Assembly (NCBI RefSeq): GCF_024166365.1
Contig: NC_064846.1
Location: 27,673,866-27,737,865 of the forward strand
Source of the DNA: Elephas maximus indicus
Lineage: Eukaryota > Chordata > Mammalia > Proboscidea > Elephantidae
Length of the DNA stretch: 64,000 nucleotides
Direction: 5' to 3'
In this document: one piece after another, positions 12,229-21,896 of the stretch
Layout: each line of letters starts with the position of its first letter
Position numbering within the stretch: the first letter of the stretch is position 1
Notes under the pieces: generated by a model
Told to the model about the DNA's origin: nothing
The model's input: the letters and a program-made list of their open reading frames with translations, nothing else
Databases searched by the model: none
Made by a program: the position numbers and the translations under genes

Positions 12229-12965
12229 AGTAGAAGTTGGTAAAAATCTTCAATTTCTTCATCTTTGGTCTTAGTGGTTGGAGTGTAAATTTTAATAATA
12301 GTGTTATTAACTGATCTTCCTTGTAGGTGTATGGATAGTATTCTGTCACTGATAGTGTTGTATTCCAGGATAGATCTTGAAATGTTCTTTTTGACAATAA
12401 TTGCAACGCCATACCTCCTGAAGTTGTCATTCGTGGCGTAGTAGACCGACCATATGATTATCTGATTCCAAATGGGCAATACCAGTCCATTTTAGCTCAT
12501 TAATGGCTATGATATCAATGTTTATGTGTTCCATTTCATTTTTGATGACTTCCAATTTTCCTAAATTCATACTTCTTACATTCCATGTTCCTTTTAATAA
12601 TAGATGTTTGTGAAGGTGTGCCACATCAGGAAATGAAAGCCCCCAAAACTTTATTCAGTCCATGTCATTAAGATCAACTGCACTTTGAGGAGGCAGCTCT
12701 TCTGAAGCTGTATTTTGAGTGCCTTTCAACCTGACAGGCTCATCTTCCAGTACCATATCAGACAGTGTTCCACTGATATCCGTAACTTTTTCACTGGCTA
12801 ATCTTGTTTGGAAGTAGACTGCTGGGTCCTTTTTCCTAGCGTGTTGGAGGCTGGAAGCGCCACTAAAACCTGTCTACCCTGGGAGACCCTGCTGGTATTT
12901 GAAATACCAGTAGCATAGCTTCCAGCATCACAGCAACACGCTAGCCACCGCAGCGAGACAACCTG
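12229..12965 (-). mobile_element. RTE copy 2, displaced 5' endonuclease half
   Basis: Antisense sequence encoding the N-terminal APE-type endonuclease of RTE LINEs. A 12427-12624 frame contains GTWNVRSMNLGKLEVI and INIDIIAINELKWTG, including the conserved Asn and the metal-binding Glu of ELKW. Frames at 12182-12479 continue with a GVAIIVKKN block and a YTPT block. It ends near 12965 in a GC-richer leader. Position and orientation fit it as the other half of the element at 3735-6200. Confidence 0.82.
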
Positions 12966-15004
12966 CAAAGTGCTGATTGTGAGCAGAGGATTACAGTTCT
13001 AAGTGACCATCCTTTTGGAGCTCAAGAGGTTATTGGGAATTCTACTAAATGATATAAGGTATCTTAAAAGGGACCCTTAGGGCTTCAGTCAAGGTCTGTC
13101 ATTAGTCGAGGAGATCAATGGCAGAAGTTCATATCATGTGGCCAAAATGAGATCTGGTTATTAACAAACAAGGAAACAACAACAAGAACACCACAAATAT
13201 ATCAAATTAGCAGATAACTGGAGGTAGAAACACAAAATAGATTGTATTTTAGTGGCAGACATTTTGTCTTTCATCTGTAGGTAGTGTCACGATTGGCTGC
13301 TTCTTGAATTGAAAGACCCATTTGGAGAGCAATATGGTCAATTCTAAGTATACTCAATAACGTTATGGTTAAGTTGGAATCATAGCTAACTGGAAATTTT
13401 TCAATTTTTTTTGAAAGCCAATAGAGTCTATATTGATGCATAGATGATGACAACTCTCTCTTGGCTCAAACTTGCATTCTCCGTTGAATTCTTGAACTTG
13501 GACTTTTTCCTGTATTATTTAGGAGATTGATTTTCAAAACAGTCAGGGAACATTAGGCTCTTTTAAAATTCAGCCACTTTCGAATGATTTAACTACCTGA
13601 GGAAGGAAAAGGACCCCTGCTAAACTTTTAAATTTATTTACATCTAAAAAGGAATAAATAGCTCACAGTCATATGAATGTCAGGATGAAGGGCTTCCTGA
13701 GGTCTCTGAAATAAATGAAGGCAATATTTAGTAAAAATGAAAAGGAAATCCCATATAAATGAGAATGGAAGGTGGCATAGAAAATGAGCATCCAAGGAAA
13801 AAAGAAGAAAGTGCAGAAATGAAGGAGGGTGAATTGATAGTAGACATTTCACATGTCAGAATGTAGGCATAGAAATGGGGAGGTGATTATAGGCCAGCTT
13901 TTCAGAAAAGAAATTTCTCATAAAAGAGGATAATGGCTTATGAAATAGGTAAGGGAAATTGAAAAGGAAGAAAGTGGCACTATGATATCAACAAAGCACC
14001 AAGTTAAAATGTAGGAAAACAAGAAACGACAAACTGAGGAGCCAACTACCACCCTACTGTGATGGGATCAACCAGGGTCTCTCAAGCATTTTACTGCTGT
14101 GCCTCAGGTCATCGTGAGCCTCAGGAGGAATGGTGACCATTCTATGACAGAATCAGTGCCCTGTGGCGTCTCTGATTCTTTTTCATTATATGGGTTGAGA
14201 TTAAGGACCTGCAAGCAGTTCCATTGTTAGGAACCAACCCTTAAAGCCTATTATATTAAAAATTCCAGGTACATAGAATCGTTCATAGTAACAACCAGGC
14301 TCTACTTATACAAAATATTATTATTTTTATTACTGTATTATTATGTTAAAGATGTTTTAGTGTGTCTGGAAGTGTTTCTTTAATGTTTTTAATACATAGA
14401 AAGGTACACTATATACTATATACTGAGACAAACATTTGACTATGTGACTTTAGATACAAACTGTACCTGACTGTAATTTTACTTAAAGACAGAGTTAGGA
14501 ATGGAACTTGTTTGTAATCTGGGAACTGCCTGTGTCTTGTTTAAGGACAGGTCCTCATTTATTAAGGATAACCAATAGTAGGTAAACTGCAGCTTTTATA
14601 AAGGTATTCTAGCATTTTATATTATATTTATTCTAGTAAAAGCAGATACAGATATTTAAAAAATACAGATTAATGTCTTTGGACTTGAAAGAGAATTCAG
14701 AGATGCTGTATGCCAATATAGCATTAACTGAGTTCTTAAGTTGCTAGAGTTTGGGTTTCTGAGGGAATCATGGATATTGGAGCTGTGATGTTACAAAAAG
14801 ATATTCAGTTGTGGTTGTGGTTACAACCTAGCTGGTTAATGAAGCCTTCTTTTCCCATGCTTTTATTACATCTGTCCTATTTCCTGAGCCATCAAAGTCT
14901 GCTCCACATGGTATATCCTTATAAATCAAGAGTTAGTTAACAATGTTTATGGAAATCTTTAATAAACATAATTGTATTAAGTACCATTTTTTTTTTATAG
15001 CACT
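12966..15004. other. Unassigned intergenic DNA
   Basis: About 2 kb, AT-rich, with no reading frame above 72 codons that looks coding and no repeat family I can name. There is a T-run at 14989-14997. It could hold very old repeats that only a profile search would find. Confidence 0.4.
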
Positions 15005-15017
15005 TTATATTTGGCCA

Positions 15018-15174
15018 GAAATCCTTGTGACGTAGTGGGTGAGTGCTGTGGTTGCTAACCAAAATGTGGGCAGTTCGAATCCATGAGGCGCTGCTTGGAA
15101 ACTCTGTGGGGCAGTTCTACTCTGTCTTATAGGGTTGCTATGAGTTGGAATTTACTTGATGACAATAGGTTTGG
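15018..15174 (+). mobile_element. AfroSINE, short form, perfect TSD
   Basis: Head 'atccttgtgacgtagtggg', B-box-like 'gcagttcgaatcc' and tail 'gagttggaatttacttgatg'. The 13-bp direct repeats ttatatttggcca at 15005-15017 and 15175-15187 are identical, fixing the insertion and suggesting it is among the younger copies here. Confidence 0.93.
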
Positions 15175-15194
15175 TTATATTTGGCCAACCACTT

Positions 15195-15375
15195 TGCTAT
15201 CCTTTATCTTATTGGATTCTCAGCCTGATCCAAAGAGGTATGCTGGACAGAGATTTATTTCTTTGTTTACAGATGAAGAAATGTAGGCTCAGAGAAGCTA
15301 AATGACTTCTGCAAAGTTCTGCAGCTAGTGAGTGGCAGCGATTGGACTACACCCCAAGTCATCTTACATCTGGTC
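15195..15375 (+). repeat. MIR-like ancient SINE
   Basis: Contains the MIR core wording 'ttacagatgaagaaatgtaggctcagagaagctaaatgactt' followed by 'cagctagtgagtggcagcg'. This is the mammal-wide tRNA-derived MIR family, much older than AfroSINE. Confidence 0.75.
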
Positions 15376-15675
15376 CTGCGCTTTTCCTACCACACCATGC
15401 TTCCTCACATTTGATTCTTCATTTATAACATTTCTTTCCTCTCGTTCTCTTTTCTTTATCTTCTCTCCACTGCTAAGAAACAGAACCAAGGCCATATTAG
15501 AGAGTTTTCATTCTTAAAGAGCATGAATATCCCTTGTGAGGTGAGGTTGTTATTGTTCAAAATTGAACGTATGGCTAGATAGGATGGATACATTACACTA
15601 GTCACATGCATTCATATCCATATTTATGGCCTCCTGATCTCTTGGCTTCTCCTCTTCTATCCCTTCTTGCCATAT

Positions 15676-15735
15676 ATGTATGTGCATGTGTGTGTATGTT
15701 GAAAGAGAGAGAGACAGAGACAGACAGACAGAGAC
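15676..15735. repeat. Compound microsatellite (tg)n/(ga)n/(gaca)n
   Basis: Imperfect run of tatg/tgtg units followed by gagagaga and cagacagaca units. Simple repeat with no coding meaning; a 67-codon antisense frame across it is spurious. Confidence 0.85.
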
Positions 15736-15847
15736 ATTTATTGACCTCAGGTGATAGGAGATCTTGGGTTTCATATTTATAATAGTCAGGTAGCTTAACA
15801 TTTATTATATGCCACGTATTAAATGCCTACTAGTATGTAGTATGTAT

Positions 15848-15905
15848 GTCCTATAGGGTCGCTGTGAGTTGGAATCGACTCGACAGCAATGGGTTTTTGG
15901 TTTGG
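15848..15905 (+). mobile_element. AfroSINE 3' fragment
   Basis: Only the tail is present: 'tcctatagggtcgctgtgag', then 'cgactcgacagcaatgggt'. The 5' head is missing, so there are no pol III boxes. This very well-kept tail is useful for comparison with RTE 3' ends. Confidence 0.85.
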
Positions 15906-15935
15906 TATGTATTAAATTCCACTTGGGAACTCCTT

Positions 15936-16093
15936 AGAGCCCTGGTGGAGAAGTGGTTAAATGCTTGGCTGCTAACCAAAATGGCCTGCAGTTCTAATCT
16001 ACTAGCAGCCTCTTGGAAACCCTATGGGGCAGTTCTAGTCTGTCCTATAGGGTTGCTATGTGTTGGAATTGACTTGATGGCAACGAGTTTTAG
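15936..16093 (+). mobile_element. AfroSINE, short form
   Basis: Runs from 'agagccctggtggagaagtgg' to 'gacttgatggcaacgagtttt', with a decayed B box (gcagttctaatc). Second of three SINE copies lying head-to-tail within 460 bp. Confidence 0.9.
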
Positions 16094-16098
16094 GTGTC

Positions 16099-16303
16099 AG
16101 AGTTCCTGAGTGGTGAGCAAATGGTTACCACACTTGCCTGCTAATGAAGAGGTTGGGGGTTCAAGTCTACCCAGAGGAAGAAAGACCTGGCCATCTACTT
16201 TTGATAAATCACCTATTAAAACCAGTATGGTGCACATTTCTACTCTGACATGCATGTGGTCACCGTGAGTTGGAATTGCCTTAACGGTAACTGGTTTTGC
16301 TTT
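16099..16303 (+). mobile_element. AfroSINE, long form, diverged
   Basis: 'agagttcctgagtggtgagc' head, 'gggggttcaagtctacccag' B-box region, then the long-form internal segment (gaggaagaaagacctggcc) and a tail near 16260-16300. Clearly more diverged than its neighbours. Starts only a few bases after the preceding SINE ends. Confidence 0.82.
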
Positions 16304-16469
16304 TGTTTTTTAATGTGTCAAGCACTGGTTCAGGTCTTTATATATAAAGAACAGCATGATTCCCTAAGTATAAGGGATGGTCTTCATGCTAGGCTTACTC
16401 TGACATGTAAGCAATTTTATCGTCTGCCTTGAACATCATGCCCTTTTAAGCACTGTCTATATGGGATCA

Positions 16470-16700
16470 AATTGACAACAGCAACTCAGATTAGATAAGA
16501 ACCTTAAAAAAAAAACTTAGGGGGCAGTAAATTTATGTTAATGAGGATGGAACAACTCAATTAAGTAGGGAGAGATTGGTTGCCCAACTCGAAGAATATA
16601 ATCAGTGTCACTAAATTGTATATGTAGAACCTGTTGACTTGGTGTTGTTTTGCTTTGTATGTTCTAAACAACAAAATAAGGAAAATTTAGATAAAAGAAA
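16470..16700 (+). mobile_element. Probable LINE 3' tail
   Basis: The text 'ttggttgcccaactcgaagaatataatcagtgtcactaaattg' followed by 'ggtgttgttttgctttgtatg' and 'caacaaaataag' resembles a 3' tail I recall from L1 ends in this clade. No coding remnant is attached. Family assignment is from memory only. Confidence 0.4.
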
Positions 16701-16789
16701 AAAGTAGTCTATAGACTTTCTTGCAACTTACGCTGACTTTTTCAGCTAGAGAACTATCAGGAAGACTTCAATTGTTCAAGCAGATTCTT

Positions 16790-17303
16790 TTATTATTGCT
16801 ATTGTGAAAATATACACACCAAAACATTCACCAGTACAACAACTTCCACATGTAATTTTAGAAGACGTTGATTACATTTTTCATCCTGTGCTACCATTAT
16901 CACTATCCTTTTGCAAAATATTCCACCATCATTAACATTTACTTAATGCTCCTCCAACAAAAACTCCCCCTTTCACTCTCCTTCCCACCCCTGGTAACTA
17001 CTAATCTTTGGTTTCTATATATTTGTTTATTTCATGTAAGTGAAATCATACAGTAATTGTCCTTTTGTGACTGGCTTATATTGTCCAGCATAATGTTTCC
17101 AAGGTTCATCCATGTTGTGGCATGTATCAGGACTTCATTTCTCTTGACTGCTGGGTAATATTCCATTTTATGTATATACCACATTTGTTTATCCATTTAT
17201 CTGTTGATGGACTTTTTGGTTGTTTCCACCTTTTGGTTGTTGTGAAAAGTGCCACATGAATATTGATGTATAGGTTTGCATTCTTGCCTTCACTTCTTCT
17301 GGA
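16790..17303 (-). mobile_element. 5'-truncated L1M 3' end with TSD
   Basis: Antisense 3' region of an older L1, recognisable by 'ggtaactactaatctttggtttc', 'ccagcataatgtttccaaggttcatccatgtt' and 'tttatccatttatctgttgatgg'. Flanks tcaagcagattctt (16776-16789) and tcaaggagattctt (17304-17317) form a 14-bp TSD with one mismatch, so this is an independent, 5'-truncated insertion of about 514 bp. Confidence 0.85.
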
Positions 17304-17513
17304 TCAAGGAGATTCTTGGTTATGAAGCTGGTGGTTTCTTTCTACTGAAGACTAGTCCAGTAAAACATGATCTTTGTTTTCCAGCAGCAAAAACAATCTC
17401 TCATCATACATGATCTTGGCATTTAGTACATTTTTAGCAATAGGACATTCTGAGGGCTTGCCTTGTTTTGCAAGTGATAATGAGTCCCTCTCCCCCACCA
17501 CATTCTCAGCACA

Positions 17514-17629
17514 GGGAGCCCTGGTGGTGCAGTGGTTAAGAGCTCAGTCTGCTAATCGTAATGTTGGCAGTTCGAATCCACCAACCACTCCTTGGAAACC
17601 TTTTGGGGCAATTCTACTCTGTTCTATGC
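17514..17629 (+). mobile_element. AfroSINE, 3'-truncated
   Basis: Good head 'gggagccctggtggtgcagtgg' and B box 'gcagttcgaatccacc'. It stops at 'ttctactctgttctatgca', before the family tail. RTE sequence follows at once, so the SINE may have been cut by the RTE insertion or a deletion. Confidence 0.85.
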
Positions 17630-18430
17630 AGTACGTTTCAGAGTGTCTTCTGGCATCTATTTTTTTTTTCCATTTCTGTCTGTTTAATATGGAAACCCTG
17701 GTGGCTTAGTGGCTAAGTGGTACAGCTGCTAACCAAGAGGTCGGCAGTTTGAATCCACCAGGCGCTCCTTGGAAACTCTATGGTGCAGTTCTACTCTGTC
17801 CTATAGGGTCATTATGAGTCAGAATCTACTGGAGGGCAGTGGTGGGTGGGTGGGTCTGTTTAATGACCTTTTGTTTTCTGTGTGTATGGTGTCCTTGATG
17901 TCAACTGGGATATATTCAAGGTTATACTTTTTTTTTTTTATACTTTGGCTCCTGTGAACTTGTTTTAATTTTTTTCAGCTTGAACTTGAACTTCCATATT
18001 AGTAATTGAATGTCTGTTCCTCAGTCTGCCCCTGGCCTTGTTCTGACTGATGATATTGAGCTTCTCAGTTGCCTCTTTCCACAGATGTAGCCTATTTTCC
18101 TGTGTATTCTGTTAGGCGAGGTTCATGTGTATGGTTGTCATGCATGTTGTTGAAAGAAGGTATTTTCCGTGGTAAAATTGTTGGTCTTGCAAGATTCTAT
18201 CATGAGATTTCCTGCAACCTTTCTATCACCAATGCCATATTTTCCAACTACCAATATTTCTTCTTTGTTTCCAACCTTCGTGTTTCAATAAACAGTAATT
18301 ATCAATGCGTTTTGATTGCATGTTTGATCATTTTGAGACTCCAGAAGGTGGTAAAGGTCTTCAATTTCTTTGTCTTTGGCATTAGTGGTTGTTGCATACA
18401 TTTGAATAATTTTCTTCCAGTAAATAATCC
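17630..18430 (-). mobile_element. RTE LINE, inverted 5' segment
   Basis: Antisense RTE covering the end of the endonuclease domain (near 18340-18430, the KLKTFTTFW block in a 78-codon frame) and the linker toward the RT (to about 17630). It abuts a sense-oriented RTE 3' part at 18431. The order, inverted 5' part followed by sense 3' part, is that expected for twin-primed L1 insertions. The SINE at 17689-17854 lies within it. Confidence 0.72.
17689..17854 (+). mobile_element. AfroSINE, short form, perfect TSD, inside RTE
   Basis: Head 'ggaaaccctggtggcttagtgg', B box 'gcagtttgaatccacc', degenerate tail running into 'ggtgggtgggtggg'. Direct repeats tctgtttaat at 17679-17688 and 17855-17864 are identical, and RTE sequence continues on both sides. 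Confidence 0.92.
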
Positions 18431-19001
18431 TTCCTCCAGGATTGGAGGAAGACTCAGTAACAACCTGTGATATGCAGATGACACAACCTTGCTTGCTGAA
18501 AGTGAAGAGGACTTGAAGTACTTACTGATGAAGATCAAAGACCACAGCCTTCAGTATGGATTACATCTTAACATAAAGAAAACAAAAATCCTCACAACTG
18601 GACCAATAAGCCACATGATGATAAACAGAAAAGACTGAAGTTGTCAGGGATTTCATTTTACTTGGATCCACAATCAACACCATGGAAGCAGCATTCAGGA
18701 AATCAAATGAAATAATGCATTGGGAAAATCATCTGCGAAAGAGCTCTTAAAAGTTTTGAAAAGCACAAATGTAGGCTTGAGGACTAAGGTGGACCTGACC
18801 CAAGCCATAGTATTTTCAATCACCTCATATGCATGTAAAAGGTAGACAATAAATAAGGAAGACTGAAGAAGAATTGATGCCTTTGAATTATAGTGTTTTC
18901 GAAGAACATTGACTATACTTTGGACTGCCTGCCAGAAAAACGAACAAATCTGTCTTGGAAGAAGTACAGCCAGAATGCTCCTTAGAAGTGAGGTTGGTGA
19001 G
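18431..19001 (+). mobile_element. RTE LINE, sense 3' part (first piece)
   Basis: Starts 'ggattggaggaagactcag' and reads through a recognisable YADD codon run (tatgcagatgac near 18475) and the EEDLKYLLMKIKDHS block. It is cut at about 19001 by an L1 3' fragment and resumes at 19868. Multiple stops and frameshifts rule out enzyme production. Confidence 0.83.
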
Positions 19002-19850
19002 TTTGGTGAAGGGTATAACAGTACACAGTACTGGGGAAGCCAGCACAACTTGTATAAGGCAAAGTCATGGAAACTCCATAGGCACATCCAAACTCCTTGA
19101 GGGACTGAATTGCTGGGCTGAGGGCTGTGGGGACCATGGTCTTGGGGAACATCTAGGTCAACTGGCATAACATGGTTTATAAAGAAAATTTTCTACATTC
19201 TACTTTGGTGAGTAGCGTCTGGAGTCTTAAAAGCCTGTGAGCAGTTATCTAAGATACACCACTGATCTCACCCCTTCTGGAGCAAGGGAGAATGAAGAAA
19301 ACTAAAGGTACAAGGGAAGGATTAGTCCAAAGGACTATGGAACACATCTACCACGGCCTCCACCTTACTGAGGCCGGTGCAACTAGATGGTGCCCAGCTA
19401 CCAGCACGGACTGCTCTGACAGGGATCACAATATAGATTCCTGAACAGAGCTGGAGAAAAATGTAGAACAAAATTCTAACTCACAAAAAAAGACCAGACT
19501 TACTGACCTGACAGAGACTTGAGACACCCCAAGAGTATGGCCCCAGATACCCTTTTAGCTCAGTAATGAAGTCACTTCTGAAGTTTGCCCTTCATCTAAA
19601 TAGTGGACATGCCCATAAAACAAAACAAGCCTAAACATGCACACCAGCCCAGGGGCAAGGACTAGAAGTCAGGAGGGGGTGGGAAAGCTGGTAATAGAGA
19701 ACTGTAGGTTGAGAAAGGAGAGTGTTGACATGTCATGGAGCTGTTAACCGATGTCATAAAACAATTTGTGTACTAGCTGTTTAATGAGAAACCAGTTTGT
19801 TCTGTAAACCCTCCTCTAAAGAAAAAAAAAAGGGTGGGGGGGAGAAAAAA
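19002..19850 (+). mobile_element. 5'-truncated L1 3' UTR fragment, second subfamily
   Basis: Non-coding L1 3' UTR. It shares blocks such as 'gtctggagtcttaaaagcc' and 'gcaactagatggtgcccagc' with the 3' UTR of L1-A in reverse complement, but the wording differs throughout, so it is a separate subfamily. It ends in an A-rich tail at 19820-19850. Flanks gaagtgaggttggtgag (18985-19001) and gaagtaagaacggtgag (19851-19867) look like a 17-bp TSD with four mismatches, inside RTE coding sequence. Confidence 0.8.
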
Positions 19851-19867
19851 GAAGTAAGAACGGTGAG

Positions 19868-20118
19868 ATTCATTTCATGTACTTTGGTCATGTTATCAGG
19901 AGGGAGCAGTCTGTGGAGAAGGACATCATACTTGGTAAAGTAGAGGGTCAGAGAAAAAGAGGGAAACTCCCAGTGAGATGGATTGACACTGTGGCTACAA
20001 CGATGGGCTCAAACACAGAAATGATTATGAGGATGGCACAGGATCAGGCAGTCTTTTGTTCTGTTGTACATAGGGTCATGTTGAGTCAGAACCAGCTTGA
20101 CGACACCTAACAACAACA
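19868..20118 (+). mobile_element. RTE LINE, sense 3' part (second piece)
   Basis: Continues the RTE C-terminus after the L1 fragment. The 77-codon frame 19877-20110 has the MYFGHVIRREQS and RWIDTVATTMGS blocks and ends in the family tail 'gacgacacctaacaacaacag'. Together with 17630-18430 and 18431-19001 it forms one rearranged RTE. Confidence 0.85.
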
Positions 20119-20245
20119 GGATTACTTGCCTAGCCAGAAGAAGCACGTGTTTAGAATCTAACAAGGTGAAGCAACCTAAAGTTGACAGCCCTGCCTTATA
20201 TGAAGTATGATTATAAATGAATAATTAGTTTGATTTATTTTACAG

Positions 20246-20399
20246 AAATACTGAAGCTGATATAACTAGTTCAACATTACTATCTTTTACGTGGATCCCT
20301 GGCAGTAATAACTCTTGTTATAATGAGGCTGCCAGAGTTCTTGACATTGCTGAAAATCCACCTTGGGAATTTCCTTCTGACACTGTGACTGAATCTTGA
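20246..20399 (+). other. Candidate terminal coding exon, unrecognised
   Basis: A possible splice acceptor (tttgatttattttacag, AG at 20244-20245) is followed by an open frame from 20247 to a TGA at 20397-20399: 50 codons starting NTEADITSSTLLSF and ending PSDTVTES. The composition looks protein-like (Trp, Pro, Cys and acidic residues mixed) and the sequence is not part of any repeat I can name. Upstream the frame closes at a TAG at 20226, as expected if the exon starts at the acceptor. Possible host gene 3' exon, an exon relic, or chance. I do not recognise the protein, and no partner exon is visible in the window. Confidence 0.22.
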
Positions 20400-20904
20400 A
20401 ATCTCTTTTGTGATGAAGTTTCATTCTTTCAGGATAGTTTTAAATTTTCTATAGAGATAAAAGCCGTTTAAAAGCAAGCTTCATGAGTAATATGCCTGAT
20501 TAAACAGAATATATGCCACTTGTGCGTTTAAAAAAAGAAAAGACGGCTTTTCCAATGTGCTTATAAAATGGCACTGAAGTCTCTTCACTAAGCAGATTTA
20601 TTAAATAGCATTTTGAGTGGCTTCATTGAAATGAGTGTCTAGCTTCCCAATCTGGCCACTTTGAAAGGGATACCACTCCTTTTTGCTGAGTATTTGTTGC
20701 AGCGTATCATGGTCACACCTTTTACATTTTCCTTCCAAGCCCTCACATTGTAATTTGTCTTTATGTTTTTCTTTGGCTTTAGCCCATTTCTCTTTTCTTT
20801 CTTTCATATCAATACGCAGTCCTCTTTAACTATGACTTTTTCTACATGAAGCTTAACTGAAAGAATAATCAAATTAATATGTTTTAATTAACACTTAAAC
20901 TAGT
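20400..20904. other. Unassigned DNA downstream of candidate exon
   Basis: AT-rich, no named repeat. If the candidate exon were real this would be its 3' UTR. A minus-strand frame at 20601-20807 (68 codons, Lys/Glu-rich, with a CKRCDHD stretch) has an ATG but no recognisable family. Confidence 0.3.
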
Positions 20905-21110
20905 TGGTTTAGACTGCCTACCAGTTCTGACTCATCTCAACTCCATGTGTGTGTCAGAGTAGACTTGTGCTCTATACTGTTTTTAATGGCTGAATTTTTG
21001 GAAGAGATGGCTAGAACTTTCTTCCAAGGTGCCTCTTGATGGACTCGAATCTCCAATATTTTCATTAGCCTGCAAGCATGGTAACCATTTGCACCACCCA
21101 GGGATTACCG
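20905..21110 (-). mobile_element. AfroSINE, long form, antisense, old
   Basis: Reverse complement of a diverged long-form AfroSINE: 'agttctgactcatctcaactcc' (tail), 'ctcgaatctcc' (B box) and 'aaccatttgcaccacccaggga' (head). Many substitutions suggest one of the older copies. Confidence 0.8.
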
Positions 21111-21124
21111 TTCTACACTTATTG

Positions 21125-21896
21125 TTGTTAGTTGTTGTTTTGTTGATTTTGTCTCATGGCGACTCCACGTGTGGTGAGTAGAACTGCTCCTTAGGATTTC
21201 CAAGGCTGTGACTTTTAGGAAGCCGATAGCCAGACCTGTTGTCATGGATTGAATAGTGTCCCCCCAAAATATGTGTCAACTTGGCTAGGCCAGGATTCCC
21301 AGTATTATGTGGTGGTTCACCATTTTGTGATCTGATGTGATTTTCCTGTGTTGTAAATCCTAATTTGTGCCTGTGGTTGATGAGGCAAGATTAGGTTATG
21401 TTAAAGAGGATTAGGGTGGAAAGCAACATCCTTAGTTAGGTCACAGCCCTGGTCAGGTGTAAGGGGTGTTTCCCTGGGGTATGGCCTGCATTACTTTTTA
21501 TCTTAGAAGAGATAAAAGCAGAGAGTATCAAGTAGAGAGATGGGACCTCATGCTACCAAGAAAGAAGTGCAAGGAGCAGATCAAATCCTTTGCACCCAAG
21601 GTCCCTGCACTGAGAAGCTCCTAGACTAGGGTAAGATTAATGACAAGGACCTTGCCCCAGAACCGACAGAGAGAGAAAGTCTTCCCCTGGGGGTGGCACC
21701 CCGAATTCGACTTTTAGCCTCCTAGAATGTGAGAGAATAAACTTCTGTTTGTTAAAGCCATCCACTTGTGGTATCTCTGTTATAGCAGCGCTAGATATCT
21801 AAGACACTTGACTTCCATGATGCTTCTTGGTGGGTTTGAGTCGCCATCCTTGCAGCTAGTCAATGAGCGCCTAACTGTTTGCACCACCCAGGGACT
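21125..21896 (-). mobile_element. AfroSINE, antisense, split by an LTR
   Basis: The tail half (21125-21239: 'ctcatggcgactccacgtg', 'ccaaggctgtgacttttagg') and head half (21807-21896: 'gggtttgagtcgcc', 'ctgtttgcaccacccaggga') make one long-form AfroSINE when the LTR at 21240-21806 is removed. The LTR is therefore younger than this SINE. Confidence 0.83.
21240..21806 (+). mobile_element. Solo LTR (ERVL-MaLR-like), complete
   Basis: A 567-bp unit starting TGTCATGGATTGAAT and ending AGATATCTAAGACA, so it has the TG...CA termini of retroviral LTRs. A polyadenylation signal AATAAA sits at 21736-21741, close to the 3' end. The last 60 bases (gttaaagccatccacttgtgg...) follow the MLT/MaLR pattern. 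It sits alone inside an AfroSINE with no viral genes, so it is probably a recombined solo LTR. I could not confirm a clean 5-bp duplication. Confidence 0.72.

Noticed and set aside
20601..20807. Lys/Glu-rich 68-codon minus-strand frame as a coding exon
   Set aside because: No recognised family or convincing flanking splice sites, and a nearby in-frame upstream stop. Noted only within the unassigned region.
21240..21806. Provirus with viral genes
   Set aside because: Only a single LTR is present between two halves of a SINE; no gag, pol or env-like text is seen.
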